Shown: positions 11,681 to 23,793, counted from the stretch's first letter. The stretch: 64,000 nt of DNA from Przewalskia tangutica (GCA_029844215.1 CM056730.1:49612924-49676923); one strand, 5' to 3'. The notes: generated from the letters alone by a model not told the origin. Program-made: numbers and translations.

Positions 11681-12049
11681 GAAACATACGTCCCGAATGT
11701 TCCTTCTAAGTCTCTAAACACACATGCGCCGGTATAGTCTTCACTACTATACTTACAAAACCAATTATGCCACACCTGGCCATAATACCACACACGTGCA
11801 AAAACTCACATCCAAGCCAACGAAGAATCATCTCTAAAGCGTATAACAATACCATTAGCTCCACCCATGGTCCAAAGGATACTTTCTTCACATCTTTACT
11901 TATAAAAAAGACACTTCCATCTTCTTAACACATCTACGCCTCTTTTCTTACTCGTCGTACCCTCCTCGTACACTCGAACTCTTCCTACTATACGCACTAC
12001 ATTGGCCATTGCTTCGCTTTTCAAAAATCTCGGTTACCATCTCCAACTT
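11681..12049 (-). other. R1 3' non-coding segment
   Basis: Between the integrase tail and the polypurine tract. No chromodomain motif is seen here, although F1 and F2 have one at this place. Similar sequence is found at 49581-50018 (F4) and 21640-21880 (R3). Confidence 0.5.
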
Positions 12050-12748
12050 GGTCATCATTAATCGAACACTCGGATGGATCTCGATACTCTTCCGAATCAT
12101 AGCAACATGGAAGACGGACGTCGCTTCCTAAGTCGGACGACTGCTAACTTATAGCAACCCGCCTTATTCTACAAACGATCCGAAAGGCCCAAGTACCTCG
12201 CTAAGTTTCTCGCTTCCCAAATCTCGTCACACCCTTCCGGGGTGGTACCTTCAAGAAGACCCACCGTCAACCTGAACTCCAAGTGTCGACACCGATTATC
12301 CGCACGACTTCTGTTGACTCTGAGCTGCTAATAACCTCTTCTGGATAAGGTTCACCCTATCCACATCCTGCTGAATCAAGTATGGACCCATTATCTGAAC
12401 CTTGCCAACATCGAACCAATCGATCGGCAACCTACACTTCCGCCCATACAAGGCTTCATAAGGCGACATCTGAATATTGAAATGGTAGCTATTATAATAC
12501 TCACTCAACAAGAGGCGAATAATCCTTACAGCTACCCCTGAAATCAAAACACCGGCCCGTAACCTATCCTCAAATGTCTGGATAAAACGCGCTGCTTTGC
12601 CGCCCGAGGGTGAATGCACATCGAGACTCACCGAGTTCCTAACCCCGCCGTAAAACCTCCGAAACAAAAGAAATAGCCAAACTGGCTCCATCGTCATTAT
12701 AAAAGTAGGAATCCTGTGCAGCCTTACAACCTCCCTGATACATAACAT
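12050..12748 (-). pseudogene. R1 integrase C-terminal remnant
   Basis: Minus-strand ORF (150 aa, 12748-12296) with the integrase signature SPYEALYGRKCRLPIDWFDVG, preceded by a degraded RTIRTLED-like helix (FIQTFEDRLRAGV). Further left, in other frames, are the GPF/Y module (LGPFGSF near 12190) and a degraded HVSMLRK-like end near 12070. The zinc-binding HHCC region and the first catalytic Asp residues are absent, and there is no chromodomain. It cannot be a working integrase. Retention of this tail in R1 and F4 but not R3 suggests one deletion event followed by spread. Confidence 0.75.
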
Positions 12749-13640
12749 CTCGCATAACCCTCCGCCGAGTAAGCAGTCCTAACTGGAAGAGAAGATGGGC
12801 TGACCTCATCGGCGCGACTACTGGTCGAACGCATCCACGAACTCGTACGATGGTTACCTAAACTTGGGCCTAACACCCTCGTGACCCTACCACCTGGCGG
12901 GACCACCTCAAACTGACCCCACCACATACCGGGCTGCGGGTTGACCCGCGATATGGCCTCAACCTGACCCACTTCGCGCCAACCTCTCTCGTTCCCCGAT
13001 CCGGAACAATCTTACCAATTTACGTCATGAAAGCTACCACTTCCATCTCACACTACCCATGAAATTATCCCACAATATATATCACGCATACCAAGTACTT
13101 CGACAAAGACCAACCGTAAAATCATCCACTCAGGACGGCCTTGCATCCAAGGTCCCAACTGTTATAAATTCTAAGGCTCACCATTTTCTCATCCCCATAC
13201 TTACCCTTTTCAACTACCCATGTTTTCTAATCCACACCTAACATAATGCTATCCGTACATAGCACTGCACATGTATCTACCATAACGACCTAAACAAGTC
13301 TCTTGGGTCAAGATATCTCCAGAACTCATCGCCTCACTTTCCCTTTGTCGCCTAATCAAATCCTACTCTGGGCGATAACTACGAGGTGATGAACCACATC
13401 GATCCCGGCCGAGTCGTAACATCCGCGCCACTGGTCGGACAATTTCTCAAAATGGCCCGCTGCCGCAAGCATAACAAGCTATCAAGTAGTACGACACTCC
13501 CATAAGAACACCTACCACAACGGCCATACCGAGGTGGGTGGCCTCTCAGCTAACACCCTTCCTCTCCGAACCATCGACCGTGAATCGACGGTAGGCTAAG
13601 TCATCCCACCGTATCCTCCTACCAGACATTCTCTCTCACA
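12749..13640 (-). other. R1 conserved spacer replacing pol
   Basis: Lies between the gag remnant and the integrase tail, where protease and RT should be. It is clearly similar to 48381-49150 (F4), 21890-22430 (R3), 36930-37300 (R2) and the start of 63697-64000 (F3). Best conserved are GTTCCGGATCGGGGAAC-like sequence near 13000 and a block around 12840-12960, which reads RVNPQPG..WWGQF..VVPPGGRV on the minus strand. No known domain is seen. Confidence 0.6.
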
Positions 13641-14697
13641 TGGCTCGACGGCCGTAAAACAAGCATTAGTAAAAGACGACATTTACTCGGGATGACGTCT
13701 ATCACATAGTGAACACCGAGGAAAATCGAGGCCGGGCTAGAACCTATGTAAATCTGAACCAAACCCCGAGTTACGACCAACTCCTAAATACCCGAACGCC
13801 CAAGTCCGTGACGACCAATCAGATCGTTGAGGCGCATAACCAGCCTGCCAGAAGGTCCGCCCGAAAGTTACCAAAGGACCGCTGCTCGCCTCTTCGCCGA
13901 TCTTGGTTAATTGCCGATCTCACGTTCTCGCGCGCGATAAGCTGACGCTGGCAACGCCCATGCCCTGTGAAGAGCTACTCTGCACAACTCTCTACTAGAT
14001 AATCGTCAAGTCCGTGACATATCGGTGCACTCTATCCTCCATGTCCGCCACTAAAGCGGACATAACGAGCCAATGAGTCAAACTCGACATCAGATTCTCG
14101 AACCGCCCGCCTGCTTCGCCTCAACCTCATAAATCTATCTCGCCGAGCTCTTCTCATCCGTGAGGGCAAGAAGTGTAAGAAATGCCTCGAGAACTCGCCC
14201 CAACCACCGGAGGCGCATGCTCCCATGGATAGTTCCCATGAATCAAACCACTGATCGCAGATCACACCGATGTGAACCTAATACCACCGACTGCCTCGAG
14301 GCCTCGATCACTCGCGATCCACTACAATCGCCGATAAACTCCGAGGATCATCTCGCCTCGACCCATAGAACTCGTGGATGCAACTCCAAAGTCCCGGTTT
14401 CAACCCGCTCTGGGTGTACACGGCATCACCGCCTCGCCTATCCTCATGCTCGCCATAAGCCGAAGCTACTAATCGGTCATATCCTCGTAACCATATCCTC
14501 TCGCTCGCCCTGGGACTAGAGGCTCGTATCGTGGTCTCGTAGCTACCGCGCCTCTAAACTCTTCAGGCTAGCGCACGTGAACTCCCGAATGAAGCACTAT
14601 CTCGTAATGACTGGCTCGCCCTCGTAACCTCTCAGATTCTACTCGCGGCTCCTCACGCTTTGCCCTTCTGGGCTCTAGTTGCCTTGCATAGAGGCAT
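13641..14697 (-). pseudogene. gag: R1 gag remnant
   Basis: Starts at a minus-strand ATG (14697) whose first codons match the MPPRKA-like start of F3 gag. The segment around 14265-14032 keeps gag motifs WFDSWELS, FLPSRMRRAR and EFDSLARYV. These are the capsid-like region that forms the particle around the element RNA. Frame changes and stops break it. A zinc knuckle could not be read. Distances between motifs match F3 and F2, so this was one gag gene. Confidence 0.65.
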
Positions 14698-14741
14698 AAC
14701 TAGCACAAACGAATACGCTAGAGGGAGTCCAACTTATAACA

Positions 14742-14746
14742 CAGCT
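14742..14746. repeat. F1 target-site duplication, left (CAGCT)
   Basis: CAGCT directly before TGTTATACC; an identical CAGCT is at 33609-33613. The uninterrupted site (AGAGCTGTGTTGTAAG) is seen in the leader of F4 near 47578. Confidence 0.92.
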
Positions 14747-15139
14747 TGTTATACCCCGTATTTCCGGAGTATGTACGTGAGGACGTACGTACAAAAGTTT
14801 AGCCTTAAAGTTTAGGCCTTGGACGTTTTTTTGGGCACAACTCGCAAAACGAATAGTTTTCCGACGAAACGCTTCCACGCCTTTCGTAGGTAAATTCCGC
14901 TATGTCATTTCTAATTTTTGTGATTTTTCCGAGAGACGAAACATTTTGGACCAACGGGAGGCGACACTTGTCACCTCTAATTGATGGATGGGCGCATTAG
15001 GCCGAATTGGATGACCATTTTTGTCTTGGAGTTGGTAGGATATTTTGTGCAAGTTGGCCAAGGACACTTGCCTAATCTTGACCTTACACTTGCCTTGCAC
15101 TTGGCATAATCTTGGCCATTGGTTGGCCATCCCTTGACC

Positions 15140-15147
15140 TATAAATA
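15140..15147 (+). promoter_or_regulatory. TATA box of the F1 5' LTR
   Basis: TATAAATA in the context GACCTATAAATACCC, about 390 bp into the LTR. The same octamer stands at the same place in the other forward LTRs (31583, 39762, 44387, 50436, 53166, 60482). RNA would start about 30 bp later, so most of the LTR is transcribed leader. Confidence 0.75.
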
Positions 15148-16023
15148 CCCTCTTGTGATGAAGATTTCTTCATCCACAAAAGCCTTCCAAGTCTAAAATC
15201 CTTCCTCTCCTTGAGCCTCTTTCGCCAAACACCCCCTTTTTGGAGAAGCTTAGCCGAGGCTACCCCCTAGCCTAGCCGAAATCTACCCCTCCCTTGGTAG
15301 AAAAGTTGCCTTCTAGTATTGTTATAATGCCCAAAATACCCTAGCCCAAATCCCTTAGTACTTAGTAGAGTTGTGAAGAACTTCTAAGGTTTCTTGGAGC
15401 TATCTGAGCGCATAACTTAGGAGCTAAGCCTTCTCCTGATCGACTTTTATCTAGGATATTATTGGGCTTACCGAGGTAAATAATCTTGTCCTTCTTTGTA
15501 ATTAGAGAATACATACGTAGTAGTATAAGAATAAGTATTAAATACTTAGAAGAATATTACAGAATAGAATTGAATCATTATCACAAGAAGGGTTTAAAAG
15601 AATAATTGAACTATACTTACTTAGATTGTTTTCACAAGAGACTTGAGTAGCTCACCGTAGGAAGTGCTGCCCGATTTTCCGTAGGATATAGAACCCTCTC
15701 GCTTAGAATCACATGCAGTAGTCAGACGTTGATAGACGTGTCGACTATTATAGGTTGATTCTTCATGCGACATATTCAACTTGGCGTGGTTTTCGCGAGA
15801 AGGTATGTGATTCTTCCTAAAGCATGATATTTTAAAATATATATATAGTACGGTAGACGACACGTGTTAATCGAATAATACTTACGGCTATGTCTTTGAC
15901 TTAAGCTGAATAATACTTACGAATGTCTTCGACTTAAGCTGAATAATAAGGATCTTAAAGCATTTCAAAAGAATATTGAATCTTTTTATTAATGTAAGAG
16001 AACTAATTGGTTTTAAATGTAAG

Positions 16024-16071
16024 CTTAAGAGTTATACTAGCTTTATGGGAAGTTAGGTATAACCACTTAAG
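16024..16071 (+). promoter_or_regulatory. Conserved LTR dyad (type B arms), F1
   Basis: CTTAAG-A-GTTATAC, loop TAGCTTTATGGGAAGTTAG, GTATAAC-CA-CTTAAG. The stem pairs 6+7 bp around a small internal loop. The partner copy is at 32498-32545. Confidence 0.75.
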
Positions 16072-16269
16072 AATGATAAAAGGAACAGTTTACCTATGTG
16101 TTTATAATGCACTTATATTGATTTGAAAAGAATAATAAGATGGTTTGATAAGTAGACATGATATGATGCTATGTGTGTTAGTGTCTTGTAACGTTTGTGT
16201 AAGAGAGTATTCTTGTCAGGCTTATGTTGTTTAACGATGTCGTTAGTTAGTGTAATATCACTCACCTCT

Positions 16270-16540
16270 TGACATACCGGGGTTAAGTCGCCTCCGACGG
16301 GGTAGACTCAGCGGTCCGGGACCATGATTCGAGAATACCTCACGCGGTCCAGGGACCTGCGAGCTACGGAGTTCCGTGTTAGTGGCGGGTTATACCTCAC
16401 GCGTCTATGTGGCCATGCGACTACGAGTCCAGACGATGCCGAGGAGTAGCTACCGACGCGGGGTTATATACCCTATGCGGCCTATGCGAGTGGCCTACGC
16501 GACTACGGAGTCCAGATTAGGCTTGCATGGTGATACTACG
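16270..16540. repeat. LTR minisatellite, GCGG...GGCCTATGCG type
   Basis: Imperfect tandem units built from GCGACTACGAGTCC, TATACCTCACGCGG and TATGTGGCCATGCG, about three units. The same type is found at 32750-33030 (F1 3'), 54325-54610 and 61675-61950 (F2), 46345-46640 and 52405-52700 (F4), and 34365-34640 (R1, reverse). Confidence 0.7.
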
Positions 16541-17108
16541 CAATTGGCCCGCTCGATCATTCGCAGCCTAGAAAAGACCCGATACAGATTACCTATTGTT
16601 GCTCTTGATTAAGATGAGGCACTATGCGTTACCTTAGTTGTTATATATGTAAACCGATTTTAAAAAAATGATATGTTTTCATTTAAGTACTTTACGCCGC
16701 ATACTTAGTACTGTTGTAATCGACTCCTGGGCTGCGCTCATGCCGCAGGCGGGCAAAGGTGTGCTAGATCCGCATCCTTAGGATCTTTTGCGTTGGTGTC
16801 GAGCTCCATCTTCTCCGAGGCTCTACTTTTGGGTATGCTCTCCCGTTGTAATTAGTTTTGTAAATAGGTATGGCGGCCCCGTCCCGCCATAGTTGTTTAC
16901 TTTCCAGAGGTCAGTAGTCCTATTGTACATTTGGGATGTAATCGCAAAACTTGGGTTATATGTATATATGCCGAAAGGCCGCTTTTCTTGATAAAGCGTG
17001 TCTCATTTTACAATCGTTTATGTCTTGTTTTTATATTCACTGATTACTGATGTATGACTACTGGGCCCGGTAAGGCACTACCACGCCCCCGAACGGTCGT
17101 GACAAAAG

Positions 17109-17119
17109 TGGTATCGAGC
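17109..17119 (+). other. F1 primer-binding site (initiator Met tRNA)
   Basis: TGGTATCGAGC, 4 nt after the LTR. The full form TGGTATCAGAGC, complementary to the 3' end of plant initiator Met tRNA, is seen in F3. The difference here is the loss of an A-containing step in a CAG context. Confidence 0.85.
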
Positions 17120-17303
17120 GCTTAATCCGAAAGTGTCTACAGATCGTATCTAGTAGTCTTGATTATCGTGTTGTGCACCACACCAATAATCGTGAGGCTA
17201 TAGGATATTTAGGATTGGTTTCATTCTTCTCATTCCGAGATCGTGCCTCAGAGTCTGGTTATAAGCCGACTCTTCTAACGTATCCCTTTTTCTCAGAATA
17301 GCT

Positions 17304-18105
17304 TATGCTCCACGTAAGGCAACCCGCCTGGGCAAGGCCGAGGAGTCGCAGTGGGACACCTAGAGTCACGAGGGCTCGGGCCCAGTAACCAGAGACGACG
17401 AGTTCCACGACGCCGACCGGTGAGGGTTTAGGGCGCAGCAATGCCGACGAGACCACGATACACACCTCCCCCCACACCGGAGCAGATGAGATGGGTTCTG
17501 AGAGATGGCCCGCCATCGCCAGATCGTGGCGCATACGAGGACAGCCGATGCGCAGTCCAGCCCCACTCGGGCATACGTGGTTCACCCGAGGCGCAGAGTG
17601 AGGCTACGAGACTTCCCGAGTTGTAGCCCGCCGAGTTTTACTGTCGAGGCCGAGGATGATCCGCAGGAGTTCATCCGCCGCCACAGAGGATTTTGAGAGT
17701 GATCGTATGCCGAGACCGAGTCCGTGATCTTTGTTCACATAGTCGCGTGATACCGCAATGATTGGTTTGATTCGTGGAGTTATCCCGGAGAGCACGCCCC
17801 CAACTACTGGGATGAGTTCTCGAGGCTTTCTCACTCACTTCTTGCCTCCACAGATGAGGAGGGCGCGGCCGATAGATTTTTACCACCGAGACAGAGGACG
17901 CACAAATGTGGAGTACAATGTCGAGTTCGATTCTTTGGCTCGATATGTCCCAAAGATTGCAGCGATATGAGGATAGGTGCACCGCCACGCCACTGTGCTA
18001 GATGACTATATGGCCGAGTCTTGTGCGGTGTTTCTTCACCGTATGGACATTACCCGCATGCAGCTCATGCTTGGACGAGGAGCGAGACCGACGGGTTGAC
18101 AGCGA
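17304..18105 (+). pseudogene. gag: F1 gag, 5' part
   Basis: Begins at ATG-like sequence near 17304 (CTCCACGTAAGGCAACCCGC matches the F3 gag start). In shifting frames it keeps EDDPQEFIRR near 17660, an IGLIRG/WFD-like stretch near 17760, the FLTHFLPPQMRRAR segment near 17830, and EFDSLARYVPKI at 17930. These are parts of the Ty3-type gag region that builds the capsid. R3 interrupts it at 18106; it resumes at 27268. The many single-base losses are mostly in CAG/CTG or in C/G runs when compared with F3 and F2, so the real gene may be less damaged. Confidence 0.75.
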
Positions 18106-18682
18106 TGTAACGACTGCTCGCCCGCATCGTGCCTTACCGCACCCTAGTGATACAACATCGAGAAAACCAATGGAAAATAAAACATGAGTCATGAAACAAG
18201 AGATATAATAAACAAAGCAACCAAAACGGTTGCCTTCAGATATACATAAAACACGAGCTTTAATCTTTTACAACCCCGCCACAACAAAGATTACATGCAC
18301 TTAAGATTTACAACGACTATGACGGACAGTGGCCCCGCCATACCCCGAATGTACAAGAACCTACAACTCAGTGGAACACATACCAAAAGATAAGCCTCAA
18401 GAAACGGAGCTTCCTAATACGTTGAATCGTGATCCTAAGAGCGGGATCCACGACCGATGTACTCTACCGCGGATGAACGCACTTCCGGGAGGTCAAGATA
18501 ACAGTACCAAGTATGTGAAATCAAAAATATCAGAATGAAATCATACTAGTCTATATAAAGCAGAGACATGTATGATAACCAAACTACGATCACAAAGATA
18601 AAAGCAATCATATCCATGTGACTCACGCCTCAAGTCATCACTCAAATATAACTGGGTCTCACGCCCACAACGTCAATCATGT

Positions 18683-19055
18683 TCGCATCACGGCCGCATG
18701 CCGAATTCAGACGGCAGACATGTCCATGATGCAACAATAATACCAATGCCCCATGGCCACATGCCGAATTCTACCGTGTAGACACGCCCATGTGACATCA
18801 ACAATAATATCCGGGTGATCAACTCCCGCACGCCACGTACGCCGAATTCTACCTCGGTGTAGACATGTCCATGTAACCACAATAACAATATATCGTAATC
18901 AACCCGACCGCACGGCCGCATGCCCCGAATTCGCAGACGGTGTAGACATGTCCATGTAACCACAATAACAATATATCGTAATCAACCCGACCGCATGGCC
19001 GCGTGCCCCTAATTCGCATCGGTAGATACGCCCATGTGACATCAACAACAAAACA
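18683..19055. repeat. LTR minisatellite with GAATTC, R3 3' LTR
   Basis: Five units of 63-83 bp. GAATTC (once AATTC) recurs at about 18703, 18766, 18844, 18927 and 19009, with GTAGACATGTCCATGT and AACAATATATCGTAATCAAC between. The counterpart is at 24398-24715. Confidence 0.85.
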
Positions 19056-19195
19056 AGAATCAAAATGGAAACATACCCGTGGAATTCTCCATCACCGCCA
19101 AAGACGCCCAAGTAAGTTCTCAACAAGTCGACCGCCTCTATCGAGAGACGCCAGAACACGTAAATACCACACTTGCACAACAAAGGCTATCATCA

Positions 19196-19266
19196 CAAGC
19201 ATAGGCAAGTTTCACAACAACAAGCATAGGCAAGTTTCACAACAACAAGCATAGGCAAGTTTCACA
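19196..19266. repeat. 25-bp tandem repeat x3
   Basis: CAAGCATAGGCAAGTTTCAC plus ACAA, three times. It is also at 24855-24926 and, on the opposite strand, in the F3 LTR at 41851-41919. Confidence 0.9.
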
Positions 19267-19894
19267 CAACTCAAAGTACTTTCATTTTATGCCAAAGTCC
19301 GTATTTAACCCCAAAGTACTACATACGTTAAGTTCTTTAAAAGAGATCCATTTCTTTATAAAAGTCACCCGATACCGTAGTATTAGAATGACCAACCCAC
19401 CTTCCTTTTCAAAACCAAGTAACAACATTCTTTCCTAAGTTCCAGCTTGCCTAGTTTCAATTACTCAAGCTTCTCATTTTCAAATGGTTTCATAGTTCCC
19501 AAACTTAATCACTTGATTCCTTTTAGAACAATTTAGTAACATATGTCATATATGTGAGTAGTTTATTCTTGTTTATAACGATCTTATTACAAAGACCATG
19601 ATCTAGAAAATGTAATATCATTTTGTCTTATCTTAGCTTCTATGCAGATGGAGGTTTCTACTGGTTTTAATACAACACATCATTATTCAATACATTTTCC
19701 TTTATTAACGCCGCAGCTGGTCTGTCGATACACATTCGATTCCCAAATCAAGAAACATTATCCCTTTAAAACCAAGTACTCATTACTCACGAATGAGGTT
19801 TCACACAAACATCCACATTAAAACAAATAAGTTAAGTCTCTTATCTTATAAGATCAAGTCTTAACTTCTAACATCAAGAAACCATTTTCACCTA

Positions 19895-19944
19895 CATAAG
19901 GTCGTTATAACTAACTTCCCATAAAGCTATTATAACACCCTATG
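19895..19944 (-). promoter_or_regulatory. Conserved LTR dyad, R3 3' LTR
   Basis: Sense strand CATAGGGTGTTATAAT / loop with GCTTTATGGGAAGTT / GTTATAACGACCTTATG. The stem has one or two mismatches. The partner copy is at 25557-25606. Confidence 0.65.
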
Positions 19945-21613
19945 TTTTAAACCAACCAAATCACTTAGCACATGTACGTCTACCGTACTACATAGTTCAC
20001 AACAATCATGCTAGAAAAGATAGGAAGAGGTTCACATACCTCGCGACGATTTATCGACAATAAGCAAAATGCTCCAAGTACTACAACCTTGCTAGCCCTT
20101 TCCACTCTCCGAGTAGAATACGCTACTCTTAGTACTTTCACCTTTAAAGGTCACAAATGTCTTTTAACCCCAAAACACAAGTTTTTATCTTTCTATAGAA
20201 AATTCGCAAAGATTCCCCGCAACAACAGAAATCTCCTCTATCGAGGCCGCTACCAAGCCAACCGGGGGTTTACACGCCTAACCTGGACGTACAATTCTAC
20301 GCAAGTCTCATCGCAATACACCCTATGTAAATACAGATTCGATTCTTTATTCTTCAGCTTAAGTCAAAAGACATTGCGAATACTAAATATAGTTCCATAT
20401 ATTGTATACTTCAACTATATATTCAACAAACATGTAATTTCCAATTACAATAGAGGACAAGATAATTACCTCGACAAGCCCAAAATTATCCAAGTTATAA
20501 TGTCGATCCGAGCAAGGTTTAGCTCCACTCGCGCGCCCAAACCACTCCAAACAACCCTTAGAAGTTCTAACCAACTTCTACTCAAATACTTCAACCAACT
20601 ATGAAGATTTCCTTAGGTTTCGGTTTGAGACTAAAGGACAAAAGGTAGTATTTCGACTCTACGAAAGAGGTATCTTTGGAATACTACAAGGTACAAGGCT
20701 AAGGTATTTTGGGCATTATAACAATACTAGGAGAAGTATTTCAATACCACAAGGAGTGGTATTATACGAAAACAACTAGCAGTGTGGTACCTACGGCTAG
20801 CACCACAAAGGGGAGGGACTCTCGGCCAAAGGCCTTTACTAGGGAGGGGGCTTGGACGAGAGTCAAACAAGAGGAGAGGAAGGATAGCAAGACTTGGAAC
20901 ATTTTGACGAATGAAGTCTTCTGCCGCGGGTATTTATAGCAAAACCAAAAGCCAACCAATGGCCAAGATCAAGCCATGTGCAAGGCAAGTGTAAGGCCAA
21001 GATCAAGCCAAGTGCACCCTAGACCCTACTCCTTAAAACCTCACAAATATCTACACAAATATCTACCACAACTTGCTTCAAATCGCCAAGTGCGCCCACA
21101 TGTTTCATCGAGGTGACACATGTCACCCTCCCGTGGGTCCAAAATGTTGCGTCTCTCGCAAAAAGCCGCAAAACTCCAAAACGACATAGCCGCAATTTTC
21201 CCTTCGCACTTTACGCAAACGGTTTCGTCGAACAACGACTCTAACCAAGTGTTGCACAAATGTAAAATCGCCGGGTGCCACATGGGGTGACACGTGTCGC
21301 CCCGATTCGCCTGAATTTCGTCTTAGAAAATATCCAAATTACCGGAAATCTCAAAACAAAGCGGGCCTACAAAATCAGAATTTCTCCCGTGGGCCCCACG
21401 TGACCATTTCAGAAAATAAAATCTCAAAATTCTAATATAATCTATGAAGTCCAAATACCAAAACTGGGAATCCAATTCCCATTAACGAACCTTTTCTTCA
21501 CAAATAACCGGAAAGTTTTCCGTGAAAACTCACATCTTTCTTTCTTTTCAAAATTTCTCGCCAGTACTCGCACGCACGCCCTCACATACATACCCGCAAC
21601 TACGGGTATAACA

Positions 21614-21625
21614 TTCTCCTCCTTA
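21614..21625 (-). other. R3 polypurine tract
   Basis: Minus strand TAAGGAGGAGAA beside the 3' LTR, with the stem ACATTCGGGACGAATGT next to it (near 21630-21646). Confidence 0.8.
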
Positions 21626-21639
21626 GAAACATTCGTCCC

Positions 21640-22599
21640 GAATGTTCCTTCTCAAGACGGATATCGATGAAGTTCCTCTAACAAGTTGCCAACGCCACAG
21701 CTTGGCCACGAGATAACACACGTTATCTTCCTCCCTTACTCGTTGTACCCTTCTCGAACACTCGAACTCTCCCAGTACGTACCATACTTCAGTCATTACC
21801 TGCCTCGAAAATCTGGAGTCACTACCTCCAAACTTGGTCATCTTACTAACCTCAAACTTCCTTAAGGCCATTCCCGGCCTTTACGAACCGCTTCTGGTCG
21901 AACGCGTCCACGAACTCATACGATGATCATACAAACTTGGGCCTAGCATCCCCGTGACCCTACCACCTGGCGGGACCACCCAGAACTGACCCCACCCCAA
22001 ACCGGGTTACGGGTTGACCCGCAAATGGTCCTCAACCCGACCCCCAACCGCGCCGAACTCTTGTTCCCCGATCCGGAACAATCTTACTAATTCACATCAT
22101 GAAAGCTACCACTTCCATCTCACACTACCCACGGACTTATCACACAAATAAATCCCACGTATACCACTACTCTGATAAGGGTCAAACATAAAATAAATCT
22201 TTAATCTCAAGACGACCTTACCCCAAGGTCTCGTCGTGACATAGTCTAAGGTTCACACTTACCATGCCCCCATACGTAACCTCCCAACTAAACATGTTTT
22301 CAAACTCACAATTAACACAACGCTTATTCGTACATAGCACACAATAATGAGACCATCATAACAAGCATACCAAAACTCTAGAGGGTTAAGATAAACACAA
22401 GCTACCGCTCCACTCTAATCATAGGCACCGCAGGCGCATAATCGTAGGGCGCGATGAACCACCCATCGATCCGTAGGGTGAGTCGTAACATCCGTGCTAC
22501 CTTGGTCGGACAGCTCGCAAATGGCCCCGCTGGCCGCAAAATAACAAGCTCCCCGCACCACGACACTTCCCGAAATGCGGTCTACCACATCGACCACAC
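21640..22599 (-). other. R3 non-coding interior and conserved spacer
   Basis: 21640-21880 resembles the 3' non-coding part of R1 (11900-12050). 21890-22430 matches the conserved spacer of R1 and F4, including the RVNP...VVPPGGRV reading near 21900-22030. The integrase tail present in R1 and F4 is missing. Confidence 0.6.
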
Positions 22600-23604
22600 C
22601 GAGGTAGGGTGACCGATCCGCCAACACCCTTACTTCCTCGAAACTCAACCTCGAGCCCGACCGCCCCCGAATACTCGAAGGTTGTAGAGGACCACTCAGA
22701 CCGGAGGTATAAAACTAGTATCGCCGAGGCGGTCCGCCTCGAAAGTCACCAAAGGACCTCGTTGTTCTCGCCCTCTTCGCGATCTTCGTCATTCCGTCGA
22801 CCTCTCCGTGCCTCACATCCTGCCAGATGAGCTCGCACGCGGCAATGTCCATGCCGGTGGCTACTCCCGAACATGCCTCGACATGTAATCATCGAGCCTC
22901 AGAATATATCGGTGCACTCGATCCTCCATACTAGCTACCAACGCTGGACGCACGCCAATGAGTCGAACTCACATTGTACTCCCGAACCGCACGCCCGCCT
23001 TACTAAGCATCAAAAATGTTTACCGCGTTCTCCTCATCCGCGAGGCAAGAAGTGCGTGAGAAAGCCCCAAAACTCATCCCATACCGCTGAGGTGCATGCT
23101 CTCCGAAAGCTCCTATGAATCAAACCAATCGATCGCGTATCACGCGGCCGACGCGAACCAAAGGTCACGACTCGGTCTCAAGCCTTGATCACCCGCATGA
23201 TCCGTCAGAATCGCCGGATGAACTCCTCGCGATCATCCTCGTGCCTCACCCATAAAACTCGGGCGCTACAACTCGTAAAGTCCCGTAGCCTCAAACTATT
23301 CGCTCGGGTGAACCATGGTGCTATCGAATCGAATCGCCGTGATTCAAATTTATCTCATATCTGCCACGACTCGCCAAAGAATCGCCATCTCCTTGTAACC
23401 CATCTCTCTCGCCTCTGCATCGTGGATCGAGGCTCGTATCAGAGTCTCACGCCCACGGCCGCGCTTCTAAACTCGCTGGGCCGCGGCGCTACAAAACCCG
23501 CCGTCAAGCACAACTCTGCATCGCCCTGCTCGCGCTGCATTCTATGTATCTCACTAGCAAGACCTCGGCCGCCTTGCCCTTCGGGCTCGTTGCTGCGGAG
23601 GCAT
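22600..23604 (-). pseudogene. gag: R3 gag remnant
   Basis: The minus-strand start at 23604 corresponds to the MPP/MPR gag start. Going left there are recognisable but frame-shifted pieces of the gag region: PEFYG/EDD-like sequence near 23240, WFDS-like near 23120, SLARY-like near 22950. No zinc knuckle is readable. It would have been needed only for its own RNA packaging; all enzymes must come from other elements. Confidence 0.55.
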
Positions 23605-23793
23605 AATCGTACAAACGAGATACGTCGAGGGGTCCAACTTACAACACGGCTCTAAGGCACGATCTCGTAATGAGAAGAATGGAAACCAATCCTAAATGTC
23701 CTATAGCCTCACGATTATAGATGTGGTGCACAACACACCGATAATCAAGACTCTACTAGACACGGTGCAGTAGACACTTTCCGAGGATTAATC

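Larger units (their letters stand above)
14747..17104 (+). repeat. F1 5' LTR
   Basis: Begins TGTTATACCCCG and ends GGTCGTGACA; 2358 bp against 2428 bp for its partner. It has a TATA box at 15140-15147, the dyad at 16024-16071, a minisatellite at 16270-16540, and a stem-loop TATGGCGG...CCGCCATA at 16869-16891. Confidence 0.92.
18106..21613 (-). repeat. R3 3' LTR (3508 bp)
   Basis: Minus-strand start TGTTATACCCGTAGTTGC at 21613; 3' end near TGTAACGACTG at 18106. It matches 23809-27267 almost throughout. TATA box 20931-20938, dyad 19895-19944, 25-bp repeat x3 at 19196-19266, EcoRI-site minisatellite at 18683-19055, shared module near 19550-19735. A 198-aa plus-strand ORF here is antisense to the element and is not taken as a gene. 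Confidence 0.88.

Noticed and set aside
17259..17988. Several overlapping ORFs on both strands in the gag of F1
   Set aside because: Minus-strand frames here are shadows of high-GC gag DNA. Only the plus strand carries gag motifs.
20008..20604. 198-codon plus-strand ORF in the R3 3' LTR, with shorter relatives at 25669, 35533 and (minus) 40783
   Set aside because: It is antisense to the element and lies in leader DNA that is conserved for other reasons. Lengths vary (198, 91, 67 and 154 codons), the frame is not kept, and there is no known domain.
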